64,000 nt of DNA from Prinia subflava (lineage: Eukaryota > Chordata > Aves > Passeriformes > Cisticolidae): positions 3,782,001-3,846,000 of the forward strand of contig NC_086259.1 in the NCBI RefSeq assembly GCF_021018805.1, written 5' to 3'. The notes under the pieces are model-generated. The model did no database searches and was not told where the DNA came from. It saw only the letters and a program-made list of their open reading frames with translations. Position numbers and translations under genes: made by a program. Numbering within the stretch: position 1 is the first letter of the stretch; each line of letters opens with the position of its first letter. Below are positions 1 to 10,444 of the stretch, in pieces.

Positions 1-639
1 GCCTATGAAAATTTATATGAAGTGGCCTGCATGGTACTAAAATCACCTTTTGTCCAACAAGGTACTATATAGTCTTTGTGTTACATTTACATACTTGATT
101 GAGAATATATCAATTATGAGTTCTGTCACTTTACTAAAGAACAACTTAATTTCACAAAAAGATCAGTTAAATGCTGTTATTTTGGTAGCTTTTTACAGTG
201 ATGGTCTTCAATAGCCACTTACTGTAATCATAGACGGTAGCATTTGAATATTTTAATTGATTTGCATATTGTCTGCCTGTTCTAGATGGCAAATACTTAT
301 TTAATAGCATTCATGGTTTAAAATCAGTTAAAACCTCCTCTTGTGCTGTTCCTGACTGAATCAGCAATGTTATGCTGTAACCAAACACGAGTGCCTGTAT
401 CAAAATCTGATAGAATAAGTGAGAGCAGCAAATATTCCATGCAGAATTTGTGGATTCTGTTGAGATGTGTGTCTCTCACTGTTACCAGTTTATGGGAGAC
501 TCTGTCCTTTGCAAGTCTTTCCATGAGAAATATGAAACTAAAAGAGGCTTTTCATTTTGTGGTTCATCCCAGCCTTGTCAATCTTTGAAGCTTTTGCTTT
601 TGGGTGTTGTCATGGATAAAGCACATTCACCATTGTAGT
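1..639. other. AT-rich unique sequence, no gene recognised
   Basis: No repeat family or gene is recognised here. The short open frames (81 codons at 343-588 on plus and 66 codons at 324-524 on minus) overlap each other and have no recognisable motif, so I treat them as chance. The stretch could include the 5' part of the possible pseudogene that follows, but nothing visible shows it. Confidence 0.5.
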
Positions 640-897
640 TCTTACACATGAGACACTGTGGGACTGTTCCTAGTGGTTAGACACATTCTCCTGCTATGAG
701 TGGCTAAAAACATCCTGCAAATTGTACAAAGATGTAAAATTCCAACAGAAGGCATCCCCACAGTATTGTGTGATGCAGCATCTGCTGGGATTTTATTTAA
801 TGCCATGACTGACCATGTGATCAAAGGAATTTGTAGACTCCATGGACTAGACCTGATTGAGAATAAAGTTTTCTAATGGGTGGTTTTTAAAAAAAAA
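640..897 (+). pseudogene. possible 3' end of a processed pseudogene, identity unknown
   Basis: One plus frame is open for 58 codons from 700 to 873 and ends in TAA at 874-876. It encodes a protein-like stretch including DAASAGILFNAMTDHVIKG and ending LIENKVF. An in-frame TGA at 697-699 breaks it upstream, and another stop lies further up. An AATAAA at 862-867 and a run of nine A at 889-897 follow, as expected for a retrocopied mRNA end, although the AATAAA overlaps the last codons. I do not recognise the protein. A chance open frame next to an A-run is the alternative. A CR1 relic starts just downstream. Confidence 0.3.
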
Positions 898-1057
898 GAC
901 ATAGAAAAATAGTGAATAAATAAAGTAGAGCTGAATCTTTACTAAGCTCAGAAGATCACTAGGTAAAATCTGCTGTCTAATGGGAAAAGGGATTCTGGAG
1001 GGGTTGACAGTTACTTAAAGAAGAAATACTAAGACAAAAAAAAGCATAGCAAATACT

Positions 1058-1060
<3 letters not shown>

Positions 1061-1101
<41 letters not shown>
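1061..1101. repeat. 41-base poly(A) run
   Basis: An uninterrupted A run of 41 bases inside the decayed LINE ORF2. It is preceded by a short A-rich stretch. It probably arose by slippage in A-rich LINE sequence, but it could also be the tail of a separate small retroinsertion. Confidence 0.9.
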
Positions 1102-1105
<4 letters not shown>

Positions 1106-1659
1106 AAAAGCTCTCCTAAAAAAGGAAGGCACAGGAAGATTAGTGACACCCCAAGCTGGCTCAATAATGAATTTTTTAATGACTTGATGAAAAAAAAGCC
1201 TATAGAAAATAGCAAAGAAGTCTAAGTATTAAGAGAGTAAATATTAAAAAAATTAGTGCAGAAATATAAGAAAAACATCAACAGACCTGGTAGAGCTCAC
1301 AAGTCACAGAAAGAATAAAAGGCAGGATTCTGTAAGTACATTAATAGTAACAGAGCAGTGAAGGGAAGCGCTGATCTGCTCCTCAGATGAGAAGGAAAAT
1401 AAGTGGCAGCAGATATTTTTAGAAGGTCAGTGTTAACATCTCTGCATCAGTCTTAACTAGAAAGCTGTGCTGTGATGATTTTAAAGGAACTAACATTAGT
1501 GTCAAAGGAAAAAGGACTTGTAGTAGAGGAAAAGATCAGAGCAGAGACTCCTTTGTAAGTTAGGTGCTTCCACATCAGCTGACCTGGGAGATGCTCACTC
1601 AAAACTGCCTGAGAGAATTGACTGAACTGGAGGCATCAGGGGCTGTCTTTGAAACAGGG

Positions 1660-2214
1660 TGTCCTAGGTTACACTGTAAGGTGTGCCCAAAGTCTGTGTT
1701 CTATCCCCATCCTCAGGAGCTGTTGGAACCAGCTGGGGCAGTGTTTCCCTTGCCCCTCCTCTGGATATCTCCTGTTCATGGGCCACCAAGGCCCTGCCCA
1801 TGGCTCACAGGTAACTCCCTCTGGAGCTCTCTCTGTTCAATGGGCAATCAAGGACCCCCTGCAGGACTCATGGAATGGGATCAGCCCATTGGGAGATGCT
1901 CTGCCCAGGAGGAGGAGCCAGGCATTCCCACCTGGATATAATCTGGGAACTGGGACAGCACAGGGGCCTCACCCACTGGATTCCCAGAGGACAAGAGCTA
2001 CCAGGCCTTTCTACAGGATCACTGCTTCAACAAGAGCACTTCATCTGGACTGCTGCCACCACCCTCACTAACAGGGTGTCAGGCTGTATTCTGACTCTGT
2101 CAGTGATCTTTTGTGCTACTGCTTTTACTTTATTTTACTTTTTTCCCTCTCTCTCCTATTAAATTGTATTTCTGACTTGGAGTCTCTCACTGGTTTCGCT
2201 TTCAAACCAGCACA
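1660..2214 (+). mobile_element. ERVL-like solo LTR with 5-bp target duplication
   Basis: A 555-bp LTR begins TGTCCTAGG and ends CCAGCACA. It is flanked by a perfect 5-bp direct repeat, CAGGG, at 1655-1659 and 2215-2219. A 5-bp duplication is usual for avian ERVL elements. A polyadenylation signal ATTAAA lies at 2158-2163, about 50 bp from the 3' end, placing the LTR on the plus strand. The wording of the LTR, especially the end around CTCTCACTGG...CAAACCAGCACA, is familiar from passerine ERVL LTRs. No internal retroviral sequence adjoins it, so it is a solo LTR left by LTR-LTR recombination. It interrupts the CR1 ORF2 relic, which resumes on the other side. Confidence 0.88.
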
Positions 2215-2290
2215 CAGGGGATGGCTAAAGGTCCAAAAAGTACAAAATGGGATGGCATTTGGCTATTTTAAGAAAGAGTAGAAAGTGAGT

Positions 2291-3804
2291 GGCTGTGCTA
2301 TGAGTGAGACGGGAACAAATAATGAAACTATCAGTGTCTAAGCACACACAATCAATGAGAGTACTGATAGAACAGAATCGTGAGAGGAATCATGTCAAAA
2401 CATCACCAATTCTTTTGTTATATCAGGCATTTTATTGATATGTGTGAGGCATTAGATATTTTATAGATCTTCATTTTTTTTGTAAAACATATAACTTCGG
2501 CTAATAGCAGGAACTTCTCATTAATAAGCTAAAAATGTACTCTAGAAGAAACTGTTATAAAGTACCCTAGAGAATCATATCCAGAAAGTATTTTTCAGTG
2601 CCCTGCCACCTAACTGTGAAGATTCACTGAGAGTGATGATGTAGAAGGTTAAGTAGGATATTAGGAAGATAATTGCTCCAGGTACATTTTGCTGGAGAAA
2701 TTATCTTGGACTGTTACAGAATATCATCACTTCTAGCAAAAATTTAACCTACTTATCTCAGAAATAATTCCAAAAAGTTATTATTTTCCATGGGACAGAG
2801 AATAACCTAGATTTGCTTTTAGAACTTTTATTTTCTTTTAATATTTGTACTCCAAAAACATAGTTCTCAATAATTTCAAGAGGAAAAAGAATCACAGTGT
2901 AGTTTTATTTTCTCCACATAAATTAATAAGATGGTTTAAGTCCTTTATGGGTTAGTTATGGTCTGTACTTCCAGAAATTTCTGTCGCTCAAACATACTTC
3001 TTAGCCCAAATTCAATTTGAAATTGAATTTCCTGTAATTGATTATTCAGAAGGTTTGAAAAACAAATGGTGTCTGTAACCTGATCCATTTTCAGGCTTTC
3101 ACAGCTTTGAGTCTTTGCTTTGTCCTTGGAACCTATTGCTCTGAACCCACAGTAATAATTAAAGAACAGGATTTAAAAATGTATGACTTGATATCACACC
3201 TCCCTAACAGTATTATAGTTAATATTCTGGTATCCAGGGCACTGGTATTTCAGATCTCCTTGGGCTGCTCTTCCTGAAGCAGAGGGGAAGGCCACTGTCC
3301 TCTCTCCATCACCCTTTCAGCACAGCCCAGCCTGATGATTATAAACATACAGGGCTGCTCATGAGACTTCACTTCTCCATGTGATTATCTCAACTGCTTT
3401 GTGTTGAGTGTGTGCATAGAATTTAATGAGGAAGGACTTCTGTCATCCCCACTAATAACAAAATGGTGCTGGAAAATCCTGCCTCTCTCAGATTTGATTT
3501 GGTCCTGTTGCAGATTTGTGTATCTCCAAGTACCGATCACTCAGAAAATGGGTGAGGAGCCAGACAAAAAGCAGGTGTGAGTTGTGTGTTTAATATCACT
3601 TTCCTTTGCCCTCAAGGTAACAGACATGCTGGAGTGCACCAAGGTGTGACACTGAATCTCCAGCTGAAGGTAAACACTCTGGAATAATTGATATTTACCA
3701 TCTTGGTGTATTTATGAAGTGACATGCTTCAACACGAGTAATAATCTCCATGTCCCTTCCAGTTGTGCAGTTTAAGCACGAACTCACACCTCAGTTTTAA
3801 AATA
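2291..3804. other. AT-rich sequence without recognised gene or repeat
   Basis: No gene or clear repeat is seen. The beginning may still hold unrecognisable LINE sequence downstream of the ORF2 relic. A small imperfect-centre palindrome lies at 3008-3030, with 11-bp arms AAATTCAATTT around a single G. Nothing else stands out. Confidence 0.5.
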
Positions 3805-3805
3805 A

Positions 3806-3980
3806 ATCATAGAATGACTTGGGTTGATAGGGACTTTAAAGATCATCTCATCTCCTGCCTTCCTTCCTCTAACCCAGGTTGCTCCAAGCCCTGCCCAGCC
3901 TGATCTTGGACACTTCCAGGGATCCAGGGCAGCCACAGCTTCTCTGCACAACTGTTTCACTCTAATTTTTTTTTTTTTCT
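3806..3980 (-). mobile_element. CR1 LINE 3' fragment
   Basis: On the plus strand the sequence starts with ATCATAGAATGACTTGGG, the reverse complement of a CR1 3' tail. It continues through the diagnostic block GCCCAGCCTGATCTTGGACA and CCAGGGATCCAGGGCAGCC. The element is 5'-truncated, as is normal for CR1 insertions. Divergence is clearly higher than in the copies at 13.9 or 57.5 kb, so it is older. The far end near the T-run at 3967-3979 is uncertain. Confidence 0.8.
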
Positions 3981-4214
3981 TAAGACATAGATTTACCAGA
4001 TGCAGATTGCATTTCCTTTCCACTGCTACCTGTGTTGTTTCCCTTTGCACCCTGACCTACACTCACCAGTTCAACAGGGAAGCATTGTTCTTACCCAAAT
4101 GGGGGAGACGTACAGAACCTTCAGGAATCACACTGGCACACAGTGGTGCTGAACTATGTCTGAACATGATTATAAAAATCTTGGCTGCATATTTCTCATA
4201 TGTATTTTAGACCA

Positions 4215-4345
4215 TGATGGTCACAGAACTAGGAATCCTTTTAGTTGGAAAACACCTTCAAGGTCACTGAGTCCAACCTTTGACCAATCCCCACCTCATC
4301 ACCCAGCCCAGAGCCCTGAGTGCCATGTCCAGTATGAGGGACAGA
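4215..4345 (-). mobile_element. old CR1 LINE 3' fragment
   Basis: The plus strand reads GTTGGAAAACACCTTCAAGG, then GAGTCCAACC, then CCCAGAGCCCTGAGTGCCATG. This is the reverse complement of the 3' region of an older CR1 subfamily (GGTTGGAAAAGACCTCCAAG...GAGTCCAACC). It differs from the GC-rich subfamily of the other copies but resembles the copy at 58.4 kb. The tail at the left edge is degraded. Confidence 0.75.
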
Positions 4346-6704
4346 AATGTGTCACTCTGCTTCTCTGCAGCAAAAAGAGTGAGTTCTTTTCCCCACTGGA
4401 GGTTCTATCCATGTAGCCAAGAAAGTGCAAAGCCAGTTCTTTCCTTCAAGAGTTAATTTGAGAACTTCCATGAAATGCATTCCCAGTTGTCTCATCAGAA
4501 GTGCTCTGGTGAGGCTTTCTTGTGTCATTGGTGTGACAGGACAGGGCAAGGGCTGAAACATGAGATGTGGGACCACAGGCACCTGTCCCCTGCAGCCTGA
4601 GGGAGGCAGCTGCAGCTCCAAAGAATAATCTTTCCATATCTGTGAAAATCCTGGGGTTATTTCTGTTCTCCTGAGCCTGGAGAGCCTACCCTGAACCCCT
4701 TCAGTCTCAGTGTGTGGATTTGTGGAGGAGTCTGGTACATTTGCAGTGAAATATGTCCTTCTGTGCAGTAGGACAGGGCAAAGATTTTGGGAGGGTTGTT
4801 CCTCAGAGGTCACTCAGCTGGGGACATGCAGCAGAGGCATTTCCAGTGAGGCACACACTCCTGTGCTAATCAGGGTTAGGAAGGCAACAAATAAAAGTGA
4901 CAGAAAGGCAAAATTAAAGATCTATCATGAAAGAAGGAGGCAAGGGAAGATTTTTAATAAGTGGAGGAGTTAGTTTTCTCCTAATTAATGACATTAATTT
5001 GGCTGACTGAACTGTGATCAGGGACTCTGATTCATCATCTGGTCATCAAAAGTCTTTACAAGCTGACACCTCCTCATTTCTGCTGCCAATTCACAGAGGT
5101 GCAACTCTGCAAACTTGTGCTGCTGATTCAAGCATCCTCCATGCACAACCAAATCAGGAGAGCTTAAAGTAAATCACTTGATCCAGAGCAATGTGAGAGT
5201 GATGGGCTGTTAGCTGAGGGCTGCAGGACTGGAGAATGGAGTTAACATCAAATCTGGAGAGATAAGAGAGCTGAAAACAAATAAGGATGCTGGTCCAGTA
5301 CTTCCAAACTCTGAACCTCTGAATTTAAGGCAGTTTTTCATTAAAAAAAAAAATCCCTTTTATTGCAAAGGCATTTTTTACAGGAAAAGACACCAAAGTT
5401 TTCTGTAAGACATTTCTGAAATAGTGTGACTAGATTAAGGAAAAGTGAGTAACATAAAACTGCTTTTCTCAGGAAGGAGATCTATCTCCTCCCGGAGGAT
5501 ACTCTATGGTGCAATAATGTAATACATACAAAATGAGAAGTCACTTGTCTGTAGGTTTTGGGGGTGGGAGTTTGTGTTGTTGGCCCAAAAGTGGAATATG
5601 CGTTTCTTAAATGCCAGTGTAGAATGATTTTTAAAACCCAGGACTTGTTAAGGAGTATCAAACCACCTTTGCTAAAGCTGTCAGTTCTCTTCCCTCTATT
5701 TAGAGGAGATAATAGGTGTGATACATGATTCATCATGCACAGCCTCCTCCCTTATGCAAACACGAACAAACTCAGATATGAGAAAAACTGAGATGAGAAT
5801 TTCTGCCCTTTATTCTGAATACAAATCTCTTTCCATCTCTGACATTGAGGAATCCCAAAGTAATAACACAAATAAAGACAAACAGATATCAGTAGCACAT
5901 TGTGAATTATGCATAATTAAAATTTTTTTCTTCAAGAACAGTGTGACAGGAATGACCTCTCACAAATAGTAAAAAAAAAGCTGCGAAAAAAGTGCCTGTT
6001 AATTATTGTGCATTATTTAAATTGACATAATCCTTAGAGATGAAGCTGGCATTGTTGCTTGTTAGAGATGCCAGTTTTTGAATGAAGAATTCTGTTTTCA
6101 GTTGCTTTAACTAGAAATCTGCAAAGGACCAGCCAATATTTTTTGTATGAAAATTCTGCTACAGTACAATTTACTACACTCCCAAATTCCGTTCACAGTA
6201 GACAACTGATAAGTTAGTGAAATAATTTCCAAAGAGAAAATGGTTGTGGAAGGTTTTGTTTTATTGTACCAAAGAGAATGGCATTTTTTTTTCTTTGAAA
6301 AGTGCCAGTAGTTGATGTTTTAAAACTGGAACACGATCTCTGGCAGATGAAAGTGCTCATTGTTGGCAAAGCTGCCTGACTTTGAAAAATACCATATTAT
6401 TCAAATTACAATTGGGTCAAGCTTGACCATTTCTAGGGCCCAGAGATATCAACACAAAAAGACCTGTTCTCACTCTAATCCTATTTAGAAACTGAGATGG
6501 AAACCAAGCCTTTGGCAACTGTTTATTCCCATCTCTGGAAACCCTGGCTAGCCATGACCGATCATGACAGTCCCCTGTTGCTATCAGTTAAATGCTGTTG
6601 TGTGCAGGAGGGGTTTTTAGCAAATTCACTGCAAAATTGCTGAAGTCACTGGTGAGACTTCCACTAGACTATTCCATGTTCTCATTAACATCTTATCAGT
6701 CCTC
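4346..6704. other. unique sequence, moderately GC-rich at 4.5-4.85 kb, otherwise AT-rich
   Basis: No gene is recognised. A 153-codon minus frame (4352-4813) and overlapping plus frames lie in the more GC-rich part. They shadow one another and show no motif or splice pattern I can support. Short A/T runs occur at 5341-5353 and near 6285. An unrecognised old repeat in 4.35-4.9 kb is possible. Confidence 0.45.
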
Positions 6705-6818
6705 CTCAGCCCCTCCTGGGCTCTCTGCAGCAGCTCCAGGTCCTTGCTGGGCTGCCCAGGCTGGGGCAGCTCTGCAGGTGGGGTCTCACCTGAGGGCAGA
6801 GGGGCAGAATCCCCCCTG
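6705..6818 (-). mobile_element. CR1 LINE internal fragment lacking its 3' end
   Basis: The plus strand CTGGGCTCTCTGCAGCAGCT, then AGGTCCTTGCTGGGCTG and GCTCTGCAGGTGGGGTCTCA, is the reverse complement of the CR1 region just upstream of the 3' part found at 7624-8079. Compared with the copy at 13868-14465 it covers the 5' side only, and stops at GAGAGCCCAG in sense orientation. Target-primed insertion starts from the 3' end, so a fragment with no 3' end needs another explanation. The plus-strand copy at 7624 begins at that same GAGAGCCCAG point, which suggests one element split by inversion. Confidence 0.85.
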
Positions 6819-7623
6819 TGATCCGTGTAGAAAAATGCCCTTAAAGCTCAGTTTTCATGCAGAAATCATCACCTGTATTTTACAGAATCGACTCTGAGAT
6901 GACCTTACAATGCTTTTCAACACACAGGACACTTAATTCCTTGCAGTTTCAGATGAGAGTTCTGTTCACTGTCCACTTTCAGTTTGAATTTTGCCTGCTC
7001 ACAGCTGAACACAGTGTGCTTTGTGAATATTGGTAATTGCAAATAGACTTTCCCCTGCCTTCTGCATGCTCCTGGAACGTGCACTGCCTGCACCTGGATT
7101 TGTAAGGTGTTTTCAAAGGCTTCCATTTTAAAGGTTAAGATAAATAGTATAACCAGTAGTTTCTGATAAATATGCCCAATATTCATCTTTCACCATAGTG
7201 AGGAACATTTATTTTTCAGTTCCTTAGCAGGAAGCTCCATCCATGTCACAGGAGTGGCAGCACAGCGTTTCTGGCCTGTCAGCTGCACACGCTTGTCTGG
7301 TTTAGAGTATGGCAAATTACTTTGTTCAGGACAGAATGCACAAAAAGTGTCAAACAGTCAATTAGAAGTTCTACTAAAAATACTCATAAGCCTGGTTCTT
7401 GTAGGCTCAATTTCTCTGCCTATAAGGATAAGATAATAAGACAATTAACATTGACAGCTTCAAATAAGTTACCCTAAATGTAGCTAAGTAGACATTCACA
7501 TGTAAATTGAAAGCTTTTGTGCATGTGTGTGTATAAATTGCTTAAGTTTATTAAGAAACCATGCTGGTATTTTTGAGAGAAACTCAGAATACTGGCAAGA
7601 GAATGATAAAAATTGAACTATTG
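6819..7623. other. unique spacer between two oppositely oriented CR1 pieces
   Basis: No gene or repeat is recognised. If the inversion model for the flanking CR1 pieces is right, this spacer of about 800 bp is the former 5' flank of the CR1, now inverted. Confidence 0.4.
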
Positions 7624-8079
7624 GAGAGAGCCCAGAGGAGGCTCCAGCATGAGCAGAGGGCTGGAGCAGCTCTGCTGGGAGGAAAGGCTGGCACAGCTGG
7701 CATTGCTCACCTGCACAGGAGAAGCTTTGGGGGGAGCTCAGGGTGGCCTTGCAGGGCCTGAAGGAGCTGCAGGAAAGATGGAGAGAGACAATTGGCAAGG
7801 GCTGGAGGGACAGGACACAGGGAATGGCTGCCAGTGCCAGAGGGCAGGGCTGGATGGGATCTTGGGAATCAGGAATTGTTCCCTGGCAGGGTGGGCAGGC
7901 CCTGGCACAAGGTGCCCAGAGCAGCTGTGGCTGCCCCTGCATCCCTGGCAGTGCCCAAGGCCAGGCTGGACCCTGGGGCTGGAGCAGCCTGGGACAGGGG
8001 GAGGTGTCCCTGCCATGGCTGGGGTGGGGCTGGATGGGGTTTAATGTCCCTCCCAACCCAACTATTCTGGGATTCTGTG
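7624..8079 (+). mobile_element. CR1 LINE 3' part
   Basis: Sense CR1 sequence starts at GAGAGCCCAGAGGAGGCTCC. It runs through CTGGATGGGATCTTGGGAAT, the block CCAGAGCAGCTGTGGCTGCC, and GAGGTGTCCCTGCCATGG. It ends in the degenerate tail ATTCTGGGATTCTGTG at about 8064-8079. It closely matches the reverse complement of 13868-14310. The 233-codon minus frame over 7496-8197 and the plus frames here are by-products of GC-rich CR1 sequence, not genes. Its 5' limit coincides with the 3' limit of the inverted fragment at 6705-6818. Confidence 0.93.
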
Positions 8080-10330
8080 TTTGCTGCAGGACTCCAGGCC
8101 AGGTGAATTTGTGTGTATTTTTAATCAATACACCCTTGCCCTGTTGGTTACACAGTGTTTTTCTTTTCCCTGTTAAAACTGCTGAAGTTGACTGCAATTG
8201 ACTTTCTTCTGAAATACTGGAATTGAAATGTTTCTGTTACAAATGCTAATACAATATTCTAATTAAAATTAATTTGTTTATTAACAAAAGATAGAATTAT
8301 AGAATTTTGGTAAACTCACTAATATTTTGACCCCTTGATTTTTCTCAAATACGTGTTTGTGAAAAGTCAAAGTTAAAAATATGGAACAAATAATAGTGAG
8401 GATTGCTTTCCTCAGAGAAATTAATCAAAAAGCTGTATTGATATGCTGCCTTTAAATGGCAATATTTGGAGATTCAGTTGTGCATTTTAAGTGTCCTCAA
8501 TTTAAACATGTGCTCACATTCAGTGCATAGGAGAATTTGGCCAACAAATTTTAAACAAAACACTGACTTCCTTTATTTTTTTTTTTAATTATCTTAAATT
8601 TGGGTAGATAATACTTTTTCTTCTATCTGATCTTTCTCTCTGCCTTTTTAGTACCAATTCCTAGGATGTTTATAGATGTTTAATTTTATGCACTGACACT
8701 GCTCCGAGGACAGAGAAGTGCATGCAAAAAATTTTCAAGTGGGGAAAAAAGAATCAAGTTCTTGGTGAAGCAAGAGAATTTTGTCTTGCCTATTAAAATG
8801 GGACAGACATATGAAAATGTCTGAACTTCTCTATTTATCAGCACTTTTCAAAGCATTCAAGTGTTGCAGTCAGAGACAGTTACAGCCACTGGTTGCTGGG
8901 TCTACACAGGTATCATATTTGTAACCATTAGTATGCAGACAGCAGATGATTAAATGCACTGGTGATAAAATGTGACACTGTATTATAAATGAGAATGGAA
9001 AATGAATTTATAACCATAAATCATGTATTAAAATATATGTGACAAGCTCAGCCTGATGAAGACAATGCCAAAATAGCAAACACTGGATATGTCAGTTTTA
9101 TCATAAAAGGAAAAGATGTTTTCTTCGTGTTCTATTTTATGTCTTTTTTGTCATTGTTGCTTAAATTCATGTGTCTCAGCAAAAAAATAACAACAGAGGT
9201 GTGGCTATGGCACATCTGTTAACTTTTGGTGGATGTCAGTCAGCAGTCCTTTCTAACATTAAATAAGACTGTGAAGTTCTTTTCCAGAAAATTTAATATA
9301 AATTGAACTGACATAATCTCTTTTATCATAATAAGCATTTTCCCAAAGTTTATCTTTAGAAATTTGAAGATTCCATCCAATTAATATAAAATCATACCTG
9401 AGAAGCTGTAAGAGGTTTCACTGTCTGTGCAGCTTTATTACAGATTCATTGTCAAAGAGCCTGGAGGGAATTTTTGAGATCATCTGGGCACATAGAGCAT
9501 CTTCTCAGTCTTGGGCAAAAAAGATGTCCCAAACCTGGTGATTTGTCCTAGTAATCCATATTTCTTAGAAGATTTATCAACATTCTCATGAACTTGGGTG
9601 TTTGTTCAGAAGATCCCAAGTTAGGCAGCCCCACAACTTCAGTGTATAAATTATTTTGTGTGTAAACTCAAATAGGGACTTTTGTTTCTCCTGGATCAGA
9701 GATTTTATCATTCCAAGCTTTAAATTCTGAAGTATTTCTCTCATTTCTTGCTTTGAGCACTTTGTTTCAGCTGATTATTAATCCTGCATCAGCACAATTA
9801 GTCCAGTGGGCTTAAGACAGTGTGAGATTGATTAAAAAAAAAGTCATTGAGATTATTCTTAACTGAGGTTTCATGGACAGAAGACTTTTTGGAAACTCCA
9901 AAAAAAGCTGTGTTTGAAATCTCAGGCAAAAATACGTTGTCCTTAAATGTTGTGTAGAAAGGGGAAATACTTAAAAAACACCAAAACTTCCAAACTCACA
10001 TCAGTTTTATGTGAATTTAGCCTTTATATAGCTTACAACTTTAGAAAAAAAATTATTAATTATATTTAAACCCACAGCATGAAAATTTTGATTAGATAAT
10101 GATATGTACAGTGTATAGTACAGTGGACTACTGTAAAGAACAGTTCTCTACACAACATGAAAGTGAATTGTGTTCATGTTTTTAATCTTAATTATTTTTT
10201 TGCAATTTACTTGTATTTCACTCCTGTTTCAAGGCACTAATTAAGGTTGGCAGGAAGGTATTAGGTGCTTCTATGAACATGCAAGAAAAGACAATGTTTT
10301 AGCTGAACTGTTTTAAATCAGGACACAGAA
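8080..10330. other. AT-rich unique sequence
   Basis: No gene is recognised and only very short open frames exist. A weak CR1-like string (AGAATTATAGAATTTTGG near 8291-8310) and a faint similarity to an old antisense CR1 at about 9450-9500 are too degraded to annotate separately. Confidence 0.5.
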
Positions 10331-10339
10331 AACCCCACA

Positions 10340-10440
10340 AGCAGATAAATCTGTTTGTCTAAGGTCACACAGAAGGTTGGTGGTAGAGCTTGGAGTAGAA
10401 CTCCTGATATCTGACTTCCAATATAAGAGTCCTAATAAAT
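10340..10440 (+). repeat. MIR-like (CORE-SINE) remnant
   Basis: The stretch reads CTAAGGTCACACAGAAGGTT, then GGTGGTAGAGCTTGGAGTAG and AACTCCTGATATCTGACTTC. This follows the conserved core of MIR/CORE-SINEs (AAGGTCACACAGCTAGTAAG, then GCAGAGC, GATTCGAACC and TCTGACTCC). Such SINEs are ancient in amniotes and survive in birds only as old fragments. The orientation is plus. Chance similarity is unlikely given the ordered blocks, but the exact family cannot be set by eye. Confidence 0.6.
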
Positions 10441-10444
10441 AATT

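Larger units (their letters stand above)
900..2290 (+). mobile_element. decayed CR1-type LINE ORF2, interrupted by a solo LTR
   Basis: This is a relic of the ORF2 polyprotein of a CR1-like LINE, around the linker between endonuclease and reverse transcriptase. In one plus frame, 1151-1198 encodes PSWLNNEFFNDLMKKK and 1325-1351 encodes GFCKYINSN; both resemble the CR1 linker (W-[LM]-N-[KN]-E-L and G-F-Y-K-Y-I-x-S-K). After an indel, 1432-1455 gives VNISASVL, like the family's NAFFASVF block. Past the LTR, 2250-2285 resembles the block ending PIFKKG. Many stops and frame changes show it is dead. A 41-base A run (1061-1101) sits inside. The insertion of the LTR at 1660-2214 is later. An unrelated LINE clade is possible but less likely. 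Confidence 0.65.

Noticed and set aside
7496..8197. 233-codon minus-strand open frame as a gene
   Set aside because: It lies antisense to a CR1 copy, and equivalent frames recur at other CR1 copies.
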